Virus record (IMG/VR): IMGVR_UViG_3300043570_000972
Coordinates: 1 to 50,715 of that record
Length of the DNA: 50,715 nt
Source: a virus
Direction: 5' to 3' (one strand)
The position numbers were made by a program, and so were the translations under genes. The notes beneath the pieces are model-generated. The model had not been told where the DNA came from, did no database searches, and saw nothing but the letters and a program-made list of their open reading frames with translations. Positions 1 through 5,861 of the stretch are shown here, piece after piece; the first letter of the stretch is position 1, and the number at the start of each line of letters is the position of its first letter.

Positions 1-188
1 TTCACGAATATATTAAACTACACCTGCTATCCTTGGAGCAAGACTCTGAGGAACTACAGAAGCAAATGGGCTTCTATGATGACCTTGACTGTGATGAGTA
101 CAAGGACTTAGAGTTAGAAGATGTTTCCACTACTGGACAGATTCTTGCCTGCTACCACTTTTTGTCAGTGCTAGAGGCTACAATATAA
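1..188 (+). CDS. Hypothetical protein, C-terminal fragment
   Basis: An open frame enters from the left edge (first complete codon at position 3) and ends at TAA 186-188, giving the last 61 residues of an acidic protein rich in Leu, Glu and Asp. No start codon is visible, so the gene is cut by the window. It sits 2 nt before the next gene and reads in the same direction, so it is likely the upstream member of the same operon. I do not recognise a family. Confidence 0.6.
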   Translation, partial: HEYIKLHLLSLEQDSEELQKQMGFYDDLDCDEYKDLELEDVSTTGQILACYHFLSVLEATI

Positions 189-190
189 CT

Positions 191-433
191 ATGATGAATA
201 CAACACTAGACCCAAGACTACAGAAACTAATTGATATGGGAGAGTCAGGAACTGACATCCTACACGGAGAACTTAAGAACCTTATGTATGAGGCTGAGAC
301 AAAGTTGTCAGAGGCTTTGCGGGGAGAAGAGTATGAGTACCTTGAAGGCCGCTTAGACGCTTTTGTAGAAGTATACGCCCTTACATATCAATTAGCGTTT
401 GCTATCAGTGATAGGACTAAGGCTAATGGATAA
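191..433 (+). CDS. Small acidic hypothetical protein
   Basis: 80 residues, acidic and predicted largely helical, with no motif I recognise. Two consecutive ATG codons begin the frame, two bases after the upstream stop. Its end overlaps the next gene (ATGGATAA at 426-433), which suggests translational coupling in a + strand operon. Function unknown. Confidence 0.65.
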   Translation: MMNTTLDPRLQKLIDMGESGTDILHGELKNLMYEAETKLSEALRGEEYEYLEGRLDAFVEVYALTYQLAFAISDRTKANG

Positions 434-872
434 CTTTATTGAGATAGACTTTGATGAATGGTTTGATACCTACAAACCTATCCCTAATAATATAGATAAG
501 AACTCATCCTTTGATGGCCATATGTTTGAGACATATGGAGCAGAGGTAGAGTTTGTAAAGAAAGCACACCCTAATCATATCTGGACCTATGGGGACGGAG
601 ACGACGGTGGCACCTATGTATGGAATGGCTGGTCCTTTGTTAATAGGATTGGTTATTTTATTACTGAAGTTCCATTCCCCGAAAATACCACTATTCAGAT
701 TATGGTTGGAGAGCCTGACTTGACTTGTGATTTATGCGGTGATATACTTGATGAAGAAGAAACCCACAACTGCGAGGAGACAATAATGAAAGACAACCCA
801 ACAAATGAAGTAGAAGATGATGAAGAGATAGACCCTGAACTACTAGGTAGAACTTGGGTGGACTTACGATAA
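426..872 (+). CDS. Hypothetical acidic protein with CxxC motif
   Basis: The start is placed at ATG 426, which overlaps the upstream stop; an upstream in-frame start would lie inside the previous gene. The 148-residue product has a globular Trp/Gly-rich middle containing HIWTYGDGDDGG and VNRIGYF. A CDLCGD zinc-type pair follows, then a very acidic tail of Glu/Asp runs. The central block resembles conserved hypothetical proteins of actinobacterial phages from memory, with no assigned function. The CxxC pair plus a nearby His and Cys could bind zinc, which is inference. Confidence 0.7.
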   Translation: MDNFIEIDFDEWFDTYKPIPNNIDKNSSFDGHMFETYGAEVEFVKKAHPNHIWTYGDGDDGGTYVWNGWSFVNRIGYFITEVPFPENTTIQIMVGEPDLTCDLCGDILDEEETHNCEETIMKDNPTNEVEDDEEIDPELLGRTWVDLR

Positions 873-1030
873 TGAACGAATACACAGTAGAACTTATTCA
901 CGAACCTAGTGGAGCCCATATGAACTTCGTTATGTTTAGTGATTTAAAAGAAGATGAAGTTCAATTGTCCAAAGAAATTTGGGCAGATATGTCAGTTGTT
1001 GTATTGGACTATGTAGAGGGAGAAGAGTAA
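872..1030 (+). CDS. Small hypothetical protein
   Basis: 52 residues starting at ATG 872, which overlaps the stop of the previous gene (TAATG). It ends in an acidic VEGEE tail, and its stop overlaps the next ATG at 1030 (TAATG). The overlapping stop/start at both ends is strong evidence for a real, translationally coupled gene despite its size. No recognisable domain. Confidence 0.65.
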   Translation: MNEYTVELIHEPSGAHMNFVMFSDLKEDEVQLSKEIWADMSVVVLDYVEGEE

Positions 1031-1386
1031 TGGGAGCACGGATTAACTTTGTATTTCAAGACAGTGAGAAGGGCCCTAGAGTAGTTCTCTATAGCCATTG
1101 GGGTGAGACTGAATGGCAGCGGGACCTAGCAATGGCCCTGCAGCATTCAAAGCCACGGCTAAATGATTCTGCATATGGTACCCGTATGATTATTAGTTAT
1201 CTTATGCAAGATTCGATCTTGGATGAGACAGGCTTTGGAATCTATGCAATTGACGGTAATGGGCTGGACCTAGGAGAAACAACAGTCCTCATCGACTTTA
1301 CTACTAATACTGTTACTGATAAGGTCTCTGTGCCCTTTGATAAATTTATGGACGCTTATCTACCAAGTTTAGTTGAGCAGATCTAA
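1030..1386 (+). CDS. Hypothetical protein
   Basis: 118 residues. ATG 1030 is chosen over an upstream in-frame start because it overlaps the preceding stop and removes a long overlap. The sequence reads as a compact alpha/beta protein (VVLYSHWGETEWQRDLA near the start, GIYAIDGNGLDLGETTVLID in the middle). It is the last gene before a hairpin terminator at 1409-1455 and closes the left operon. I do not recognise the family. Confidence 0.7.
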   Translation: MGARINFVFQDSEKGPRVVLYSHWGETEWQRDLAMALQHSKPRLNDSAYGTRMIISYLMQDSILDETGFGIYAIDGNGLDLGETTVLIDFTTNTVTDKVSVPFDKFMDAYLPSLVEQI

Positions 1387-1408
1387 GGAATGGGTCCCTT
1401 AGATTAAC

Positions 1409-1455
1409 AGGGTGGGGCGCAGGTTTTCGTAGACTTGCGCTCCCCCTACTTTTTT
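1409..1455 (+). terminator. Rho-independent terminator
   Basis: A GC-rich imperfect inverted repeat (AGGGTGGGGCGCAGGT with ACTTGCGCTCCCCCT, allowing a bulge and G-T pairs) encloses a short loop. It is followed immediately by ACTTTTTT. It lies 22 nt after the stop at 1386 and ends the first + strand operon. Confidence 0.7.
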
Positions 1456-1463
1456 GATACAAT
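1435..1463 (+). promoter_or_regulatory. Sigma70-type promoter for 1482 operon
   Basis: TTGCGC (1435-1440), 17-nt spacer, TACAAT (1458-1463). The -35 box lies inside the right arm of the preceding terminator. Unlike most + strand promoters here it leaves a leader with a GAGGAG ribosome site before ATG 1482. Confidence 0.5.
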
Positions 1464-1481
1464 GGAATAGAGGAGACGACT

Positions 1482-1721
1482 ATGGCTTATTCAATAAGAC
1501 GAACGGCAACCAATAATAAAGAAACAAAAACAGCAGAACAGTTAGGCAGACTCCTTACACAAGATTTTGCGGTAGACTTAGAACGCGTAGGATATTATAT
1601 GGTAAGAAACCTACCACTTATAAACTATCACAGATTAGAGGTTTTGAGTTTGACAGCAATGGAAGAGTATGATAAACTTATGTTAGAGATGAAAGGACCC
1701 GTAAATGGACTTCGCAGATAA
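1482..1721 (+). CDS. Small hypothetical protein
   Basis: 79 residues, basic N-terminus (MAYSIRRTATNNKETKTAEQ) followed by a helical segment. ATG 1482 has a clear ribosome site (GAGGAGACGACT) and a promoter just upstream, so it begins a new transcription unit. Its end overlaps the next gene by 17 nt. No family recognised. Confidence 0.65.
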   Translation: MAYSIRRTATNNKETKTAEQLGRLLTQDFAVDLERVGYYMVRNLPLINYHRLEVLSLTAMEEYDKLMLEMKGPVNGLRR

Positions 1722-2010
1722 AACAGGTGTACTAGGTCAACTATGGATTGACTTCCGAGAGGATGAAAGTTTTAGTGCCTTTATGGATTACAATGACATT
1801 GGTGTACCAATGGCATACTATGTGGCAGAAGGTTTGGTAAAAGACCTAACCCCACTAGGTGAACAGTATATTGAGGAAAGCATTGATATGATGTTTAATC
1901 TATTAGAGATTACTGAGGCTGAGGTTGATGAGTTAGAGGAACAATCGCTAGGAGCAATCTTGGTTTTTGCTTACAACAAGAAAAATCCTGGGGCTGCAGC
2001 AGCAGAGTAA
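1705..2010 (+). CDS. Hypothetical acidic protein
   Basis: 101 residues, strongly acidic, helical, ending in PGAAAAE. It starts within the end of the previous gene, as in a coupled operon. It is followed by a GC-rich hairpin (CCCTGGGCTT with AAGCCTGGGG, about 2027-2050) without a clear T-run. After it comes the gene-poor origin-like region. Function unknown. Confidence 0.65.
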   Translation: MDFADKTGVLGQLWIDFREDESFSAFMDYNDIGVPMAYYVAEGLVKDLTPLGEQYIEESIDMMFNLLEITEAEVDELEEQSLGAILVFAYNKKNPGAAAAE

Positions 2011-2208
2011 CTATCTTATTTCTAATCCCTGGGCTTGACAAAAGCCTGGGGTTGGGGACGTGGCACGTCAAATCATATCAAACCAGACATTTGGTACAAA
2101 ACCTTCTTTAGAATAAGATTACGATCAAACCTTTATTTTCCCCAGAACTAGATTACGAAGGACAAATTCTTTTCCCCGTACCAAACCTTATACCATATCA
2201 AACCTTGT

Positions 2209-2237
2209 TTGTCAAACCTTCATATCAGGTGTATAAT
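2209..2237 (+). promoter_or_regulatory. Leaderless-type promoter of 2244
   Basis: TTGTCA (2209-2214), 17-nt spacer, TATAAT (2232-2237), then six bases and ATG 2244. Transcription should begin at or next to the A of the ATG. This spacing recurs throughout the left region. Confidence 0.65.
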
Positions 2238-2243
2238 AAAGAC

Positions 2244-2504
2244 ATGGCCCCACACCACTTTGCAAAGATGTATCAAAACCCTTCACATCGACACGATGAA
2301 GAACATGAATCTATAGGGTTTGATAAAGCAATGGGTGCTCTATGTGGTATGTTGTATAGTGTTGTTACTCTTAAGTGTTTCTTCCCTCCCCGCCCAAAAA
2401 CGTCGGATGACATTTCTGAAAATAAGATTACGATGGGCGAAAATTTTTCCCCGTACCAGGCGATTTTGCCAGGGGATCAAGATGAAACCCCCAATCCCCT
2501 ATAG
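2244..2504 (+). CDS. Possible small protein inside the origin-like region
   Basis: 86 residues starting at ATG 2244, chosen because it lies exactly six bases after a near-perfect TTGTCA-17-TATAAT promoter. The N-terminal half (MAPHHFAKMYQNPSHRHDEE) is His-rich and is followed by a short hydrophobic stretch. The C-terminal third is coded by one of the AGATTACGA / TTTTCCCCGTACC repeats, so the true reading frame may end earlier or the gene may have absorbed a repeat. No family recognised. It could be a promoter-driven non-coding transcript instead. Confidence 0.4.
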   Translation: MAPHHFAKMYQNPSHRHDEEHESIGFDKAMGALCGMLYSVVTLKCFFPPRPKTSDDISENKITMGENFSPYQAILPGDQDETPNPL

Positions 2505-2559
2505 TATATACACTATAACAAACCACTATAAATTATTTCCTGATTTCTAAAACTTTATC

Positions 2560-2587
2560 AAACCTTTATATATTTTTATAAAGGTTT
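2560..2587. repeat. 11-bp inverted repeat (hairpin)
   Basis: AAACCTTTATA (2560-2570), six-base loop, TATAAAGGTTT (2577-2587): a perfect inverted repeat followed by a T-rich stretch (TCTTTATTTT). It could act as a weak terminator for 2244-2504, or as an origin hairpin. Its arms contain the AAACCTTT motif repeated across this region. Confidence 0.6.
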
Positions 2588-2646
2588 TCTTTATTTTCTG
2601 AGCAAATTCGGACAAAATTATATAGGGTTTTGTACAGCAAATGGGC

Positions 2647-2727
2647 TTGACAAATACAAAGGTTTGGTATATAATGCCCAAACCCTGTATACAAAGGTTT
2701 GACAGATATGTGGATATGTGGTATAAG
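2647..2727 (+). promoter_or_regulatory. Two tandem consensus promoters without an ORF
   Basis: Promoter one: TTGACA (2647-2652), 17 nt, TATAAT (2670-2675). Promoter two: TTGACA (2699-2704), 17 nt, TATAAG (2722-2727). They are 52 bp apart and embed a direct repeat of ATACAAAGGTTTG (2655 and 2689). No ATG follows at the usual six-base distance, and the next convincing gene begins at 2940 with its own promoter. They may drive a non-coding or primer RNA across the DnaA boxes. Confidence 0.6.
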
Positions 2728-2865
2728 GGGGATATAAGGTTTGGGGATAGGAGGTTTGGCCGTCAGAAAGATTACGAAGCCCTCTTTAAAAACGCTCTAT
2801 ACTCCACTATCCTCCACTTCACTCCACTTCTACGGTGTCTAATAATATTATCAGTAAGAAATATA

Positions 2866-2919
2866 TGTGGATAAACCTGTGGATAACTATACCAAACCAT
2901 CATATTGACCTGTGGATAA
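2866..2919. promoter_or_regulatory. Cluster of three perfect DnaA boxes
   Basis: TGTGGATAA, the reverse complement of the DnaA-box consensus TTATCCACA, occurs at 2866-2874, 2878-2886 and 2911-2919, all in the same orientation. A one-mismatch copy (TGTGGATAT) lies at 2709-2717. Boxes two and three share a 16-bp repeat (ACCTGTGGATAACTAT) spaced 33 bp, about three helical turns. Three exact 9-mers in 54 bp is unlikely by chance. Confidence 0.75.
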
Positions 2920-2933
2920 CTATGTGATATGAT
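2905..2933 (+). promoter_or_regulatory. Leaderless-type promoter of 2940, overlapping a DnaA box
   Basis: TTGACC (2905-2910), 17-nt spacer, TATGAT (2928-2933), six bases, ATG 2940. The spacer begins with the third DnaA box (2911-2919), so DnaA binding would be expected to occlude RNA polymerase. Confidence 0.65.
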
Positions 2934-2939
2934 GGGTAT

Positions 2940-3080
2940 ATGAAACTACACTATGGCAAGATGACCTCTAACTATGCAATCGGTATCTATGTTGCTAACT
3001 GGGGGTATCCGATCAAACACGAATGGGAAATTGGCCTGTATCTTTTTAAGTGGTATATAGGTATAGACTTCTTTAAGTAA
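2940..3080 (+). CDS. Small aromatic-rich hypothetical protein
   Basis: 46 residues, rich in Tyr, Trp and Phe, with a C-terminal LYLFKWYIGIDFFK that could be amphipathic or membrane-associated. The start is fixed by the TTGACC-17-TATGAT promoter six bases upstream; there is no ribosome-site leader. It adjoins the DnaA boxes and its promoter overlaps one, so DnaA could regulate it. Family unknown. Confidence 0.6.
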   Translation: MKLHYGKMTSNYAIGIYVANWGYPIKHEWEIGLYLFKWYIGIDFFK

Positions 3081-3100
3081 AAAACCACGGTATATAAAGA

Positions 3101-3421
3101 TTACGATACATCCCTTATAGCCTTATTGACCATACGGATCAAGGCCCTACGGGTTATCTTTGAAGCATCAAAGGTCTCTGTATATCCGCTTTGAGGCATA
3201 TCCGCCTTATCCAGAAAGTAACCATATCTTTCCCTTAGTGTTTTTAGTACTACTGATTCGACTCTTCTTGCCATATCCCGTTCGAAAAAATGCCAATACT
3301 TAATCAGTATCCAACCCTTGGTCCTATGGCTTGCAAACCTTCTTCCTGATATGTCTGATATACCTACCTTGACAGCCTTATGTATAGGGTTATATAGTAT
3401 GTATAGTACTGCTTCATCCAT
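3101..3421 (-). CDS. T5orf172 / GIY-YIG-like nuclease-domain protein
   Basis: 106 residues matching the pattern of the T5orf172/Mug113 branch of the GIY-YIG superfamily. It opens with VLYILYNP then VKVGISD (the YV...KIG-type core, residues 5-22). Then come GRRFASHRTKGW, an ARRVESVVL helix with the conserved Glu, and a terminal PQSGYTETFDA (the usual G-TE-F ending). Such domains are often found singly in phages, some with nuclease or DNA-binding roles. It is transcribed leftward toward the origin region from its own leaderless-type -10 box (TATAAT 3428-3433, six bases before the ATG). Confidence 0.75.
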   Translation of the reverse strand: MDEAVLYILYNPIHKAVKVGISDISGRRFASHRTKGWILIKYWHFFERDMARRVESVVLKTLRERYGYFLDKADMPQSGYTETFDASKITRRALIRMVNKAIRDVS

Positions 3422-3427
3422 AGACTC

Positions 3428-3463
3428 ATTATACTTGACATCCCCGCCAAAATTGGATATACT
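3428..3463. promoter_or_regulatory. Back-to-back divergent promoters
   Basis: On the - strand TATAAT (3433-3428) lies six bases before ATG 3421. One base further right begins the + strand TTGACA (3435-3440), 17-nt spacer, TATACT (3458-3463), six bases, ATG 3470. The + promoter is near consensus. The - promoter shows only a good -10. Polymerases on the two would compete sterically. Confidence 0.65.
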
Positions 3464-3469
3464 TGATAT

Positions 3470-3613
3470 ATGACTAATGAAGAAATCTCAGAGTTATTAA
3501 ACAAGGAATCCTACCGTGTTTGGGATACTACTAGGGTTATTAAGAACCAGGACTACCACGATGGTTTGGTTAAAGGTTTGAAGATGGCTGCTCAGTATGT
3601 AGCCAAACTATGA
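3470..3613 (+). CDS. Small hypothetical protein
   Basis: 47 residues, helical, starting at the ATG exactly six bases after the consensus promoter at 3435-3463. The stop overlaps the next start (ATGA at 3610). The overlap and promoter support a real gene. No domain recognised. Confidence 0.65.
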   Translation: MTNEEISELLNKESYRVWDTTRVIKNQDYHDGLVKGLKMAAQYVAKL

Positions 3614-3858
3614 GACAATGTAGTTCACTAACTAAACAGGGTAAGCCCTGTTCTTTTAAAGTTGAGAAATGGCGTACTGTAGATAAATGTCATATTCACG
3701 ATCCAAATGGTGTTTTTAGACAACAATTAAAAAATGGCACATCTAGAGAAAAACGAAAACCAACTGTAGGTTCCTGCAACCATACTTGGTATATGCGAGA
3801 GCCAGGAATTATGTGTACAAAATGTGGACTAATCTGGGAAAAGGGTATGGATGAGTAG
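3610..3858 (+). CDS. Zinc-finger protein
   Basis: 82 residues with two putative zinc sites. The first is MRQCSSLTKQGKPC (C4, C13) with DKCHIHDPNG (C27, H30). The second is GSCNHTW with MCTKCGL near the C-terminus. The first block resembles a short Cys/His module common in actinobacteria and their phages (pattern: T-GKPC ... CHIH-P-G). It is translationally coupled to the upstream gene by ATGA and overlaps the next gene. A DNA- or protein-binding adaptor role is inference. Confidence 0.7.
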   Translation: MRQCSSLTKQGKPCSFKVEKWRTVDKCHIHDPNGVFRQQLKNGTSREKRKPTVGSCNHTWYMREPGIMCTKCGLIWEKGMDE

Positions 3859-3955
3859 AACAATAGTGTGTCCTGTCTGTAAGAAAGAATGGGACTTTAG
3901 GGTAGGCTTTGCTCACGAAAGTCTATACAAGCATATGAAGGTTTGTAAACCATAG
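3851..3955 (+). CDS. 34-residue zinc-finger peptide
   Basis: Starts at ATG 3851, overlapping the end of the preceding gene by 8 nt. The sequence contains CPVCKKEW then H-x5-H and a closing Cys (YKHMKVCKP), a single C2H2/C2HC-type finger. A small hairpin (TGCCC gtgta GGGCA, 3956-3972 area) follows the stop, without a T-run. Probably the end of the 3470 operon. Confidence 0.6.
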   Translation: MSRTIVCPVCKKEWDFRVGFAHESLYKHMKVCKP

Positions 3956-3992
3956 TGCCCGTGTAGGGCATAAGGTGGTTTAATGGCCTCTA

Positions 3993-4027
3993 TTTTGCGC
4001 CGAACTTTAAAGACTTTTTTGCGCCGA
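3993..4027. repeat. Direct repeat TTTTGCGCCGA before the luciferase-like gene
   Basis: TTTTGCGCCGA occurs at 3993-4003 and again at 4017-4027, directly upstream of the -10 box (TATAAT 4032-4037) of the gene at 4044. The two copies take up the place where a -35 box would sit, and no good -35 is present. They could be an operator or activator site. Function inferred only from position. Confidence 0.5.
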
Positions 4028-4043
4028 CTGGTATAATCATATT

Positions 4044-4745
4044 ATGAATGTATATTGGTTTGGTCGCCATACCGACAAAGATTTAGGATATATATCAGAC
4101 TTACTTGAAGATTCTGGGTTTTATGGATGGCTTCTACCTTACGCCGTGGGAGTTCCAGATCCGTTTACTAGAATAGCGAGATCTCTTAAAACAAATCAAA
4201 AGTTAAAGTATCTGGTTGCAGTTCGGCCATATACTATTTCTCCTCAGTATCTATTGGCAATTTCAAAATCATTAGACCTGATACAAGAAGACAGGGTTAG
4301 AATTAATTTTGTTCCTGGTTTAACTGATGGGGAAGAGTCTTTTGGAGGAGTCTTTTCAGATGTTAATGATTCCACATCCTTTGAGGATAGAAAAAAGTTT
4401 TTTTGTTCCTACCTTGAAAAGTTTAAAGACTGGGATGTAAAAAAGCCCTATACATATGTTTCTGGAATGAAAGATAGCATTTGCCCAAATATGGACAGTC
4501 TTGCAGATGCAAATATTGTTAATTATGGCAGACTGGTAAGTGGTACGCTTGATACTTCAGATAAAACAAAGATATTATTTTTTATTGTTCGTGACATTGA
4601 ATCATTTAGAACAATAATTAAACATATAAAAGAAAATGGATATAATAATATTATGATTCATGTAAACGGAGATGAACTTTTTGATTTAGCGCTAAAGGTA
4701 TTTGAAGAGGTAAAAAATATGAAATTAAACGAAAACCTTTTGTGA
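4044..4745 (+). CDS. Luciferase-like / alkanesulfonate monooxygenase-type protein
   Basis: 233 residues resembling the N-terminal half of SsuD-type flavin-dependent monooxygenases (bacterial luciferase superfamily). MNVYWFGRH opens the barrel and LEDSGFYGWLLPYA (21-34) follows. Residues 58-67 (VAVRPYTISP) and 84-92 (RVRINFVPG) match the family's 'LVA-RP---SP' and 'GR---N-V-G' blocks. These enzymes use reduced flavin and O2 to oxidise a substrate such as an alkanesulfonate. Family members are usually 330-380 residues; this one is shorter, so part of the barrel or an insertion is missing. It has a leaderless-type -10 (TATAAT, six bases before ATG) and is followed 13 nt later by a 2OG-Fe(II) oxygenase. 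Substrate unknown. Confidence 0.7.
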   Translation: MNVYWFGRHTDKDLGYISDLLEDSGFYGWLLPYAVGVPDPFTRIARSLKTNQKLKYLVAVRPYTISPQYLLAISKSLDLIQEDRVRINFVPGLTDGEESFGGVFSDVNDSTSFEDRKKFFCSYLEKFKDWDVKKPYTYVSGMKDSICPNMDSLADANIVNYGRLVSGTLDTSDKTKILFFIVRDIESFRTIIKHIKENGYNNIMIHVNGDELFDLALKVFEEVKNMKLNENLL

Positions 4746-4758
4746 TATAATTATAAAT

Positions 4759-5445
4759 ATGAAAGAACTTATCGAAAGCCAAAAAGTGTACTTAGACAAA
4801 GATCTTTGGTACATACCTAATTTTTTAACTGAAGAAGAGTCCGCCGAATTAAGGAAACATTGCGATGAGCCTAATGGCTGGTATATAACCTCTCGATCAC
4901 CTTCAATAAGAAACAAATTTATTGGTATAAAACACGATATTCATCCACAAGGAACCGTGTGTCCTACAAGAGGAATCGATCTAAGTCTAAGTGCAGTATT
5001 CCCAACAGATAAAGATGAACAGCACAAAGACCCCATATTTTGGCAAGATGGTGGTCTATTAGATAGACTCTCAATGGCTTTGCCAGATCATTTATTAAAA
5101 AACACAACCCTTCAATCTTTTTGGCCATTTAAAGAAGGGGTTGATAAGTATGGTGCATTTGAGTGGCATCATGAAAAAGGGAACCCAGGGCAAATAGATG
5201 ATGGACTAACAGGGGCGTGGTCTTTATATTTAAATAATGATTTTGTTGGAGGAGAATTGCTATTTAAATATAAGCCAGACATCATTATTAAGCCAGAACC
5301 TGGAATGCTTGTCAATATACCAATAACAAAAGAATTTACTCATAAAGTTACCCCTGTAACTTCTGGCATAAGACATACACTTTATGGCATTTGTTATGAT
5401 AGTTTTGATAGTGATCGGACTATCTCTAGCGGAGACAACTGCTAA
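4759..5445 (+). CDS. 2-oxoglutarate/Fe(II)-dependent oxygenase
   Basis: 228 residues with the double-stranded beta-helix oxygenase pattern. The iron ligands are H137 or H138 with E139 (FEWHHEKG) and H195 (EFTHKV), and R205 (GIRHTLYG) can bind 2-oxoglutarate. LNNDFVGGELLFK (158-170) matches the prolyl-hydroxylase-like 'F-GGEL' strand. Such enzymes hydroxylate proteins, nucleobases or small molecules and are common in large phages. A -10 box (TATAAT, seven bases before ATG) suggests its own leaderless transcript, although the luciferase-like gene ends only 13 nt upstream. The substrate is not evident. Confidence 0.8.
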   Translation: MKELIESQKVYLDKDLWYIPNFLTEEESAELRKHCDEPNGWYITSRSPSIRNKFIGIKHDIHPQGTVCPTRGIDLSLSAVFPTDKDEQHKDPIFWQDGGLLDRLSMALPDHLLKNTTLQSFWPFKEGVDKYGAFEWHHEKGNPGQIDDGLTGAWSLYLNNDFVGGELLFKYKPDIIIKPEPGMLVNIPITKEFTHKVTPVTSGIRHTLYGICYDSFDSDRTISSGDNC

Positions 5446-5477
5446 ATCGTTAATTTGAACTATGATATAATCGATAT

Positions 5478-5603
5478 ATGGAAAAACATAAGTGCTTTTT
5501 TTGCGATAAAGAAGCGACACATTACGATGTCGTTGTAGATCACGCTGACTATGTTGTCGCTGATGTTTGTTTCCAGCACCTTTCTATGGGCCTTGTATCA
5601 TAG
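5478..5603 (+). CDS. 41-residue zinc-binding protein
   Basis: Begins at an ATG six bases after TATAAT and ends one base before the next ATG. The sequence has CFFCDKEATHY near the start and VCFQHLS near the end: a CxxC...CxxH zinc module typical of tiny actinobacterial and phage proteins. Role unknown. Confidence 0.65.
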   Translation: MEKHKCFFCDKEATHYDVVVDHADYVVADVCFQHLSMGLVS

Positions 5604-5834
5604 ATGACCAAGAGAATACTTAATGATGGTTCAGAGGCTGAGTCATTTGATAAGCCAGTTGATTTAATTATTCATACTAAATCCCCTGGAAAATGGAAGT
5701 TAGTTGACCTGGAAACAGGCGAAGAGTACCTTGGATCTGAAATAGGTACTGATTTTGCAGAAATATTAAGAGAAAAAGTAAAGATAAATAAAATAGGCAC
5801 TTGGGTAAAGACCAAGGGCAAGCAAATTGACTAA
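5604..5834 (+). CDS. Small hypothetical protein
   Basis: 76 residues directly abutting the upstream gene (TAG then ATG). The middle reads as a beta-rich domain (WKLVDLETGEEYLGSE) followed by a basic C-terminus (KINKIGTWVKTKGKQID). No recognised family. Its last codons contain the -35 box of the next promoter (TTGACT at 5827). Confidence 0.65.
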   Translation: MTKRILNDGSEAESFDKPVDLIIHTKSPGKWKLVDLETGEEYLGSEIGTDFAEILREKVKINKIGTWVKTKGKQID

Positions 5835-5855
5835 ACCCTGACTTTAAGGTATACT
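5827..5855 (+). promoter_or_regulatory. Leaderless-type promoter of 5862
   Basis: TTGACT (5827-5832), 17-nt spacer, TATACT (5850-5855), six bases, ATG 5862. The -35 overlaps the stop of the preceding gene. Confidence 0.65.
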
Positions 5856-5861
5856 GGATAT

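Larger units (their letters stand above)
2040..2939. other. Candidate replication origin / repeat-rich control region
   Basis: About 900 bases, AT-rich and nearly gene-free (one possible small gene at 2244-2504). Visible contents: iteron-like TATCAAACC(TT) copies at 2076, 2124, 2196, 2211 and 2557; AGATTACGA at 2116, 2150, 2425 and 2769, with a fifth at 3098; and TTTTCCCCGTACCA at about 2170 and 2445. Also an 11-bp perfect hairpin at 2560-2587, two tandem consensus promoters at 2647-2727, and three perfect DnaA boxes at 2866-2919. Iterons, DnaA boxes and transcription into an AT-rich stretch are the usual ingredients of a bacterial-type origin. That this is the phage origin is inference. Confidence 0.6.

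Noticed and set aside
2024-2050. Terminator after the 1705 gene
   Set aside because: A 10-bp hairpin with two G-T pairs is present but no T-run follows, so termination is uncertain; noted in the gene entry only.
2320-2550. 76-residue ORF in another frame of the 2244 region
   Set aside because: Overlaps the promoter-anchored frame at 2244 and the repeats; no start signal.
2641-2874. Possible 77-residue ORF across the tandem promoters and DnaA boxes
   Set aside because: Its sequence is coded by repeats, promoters and a DnaA box, has odd composition and no ribosome site or leaderless -10 at its start. More likely non-coding control DNA.
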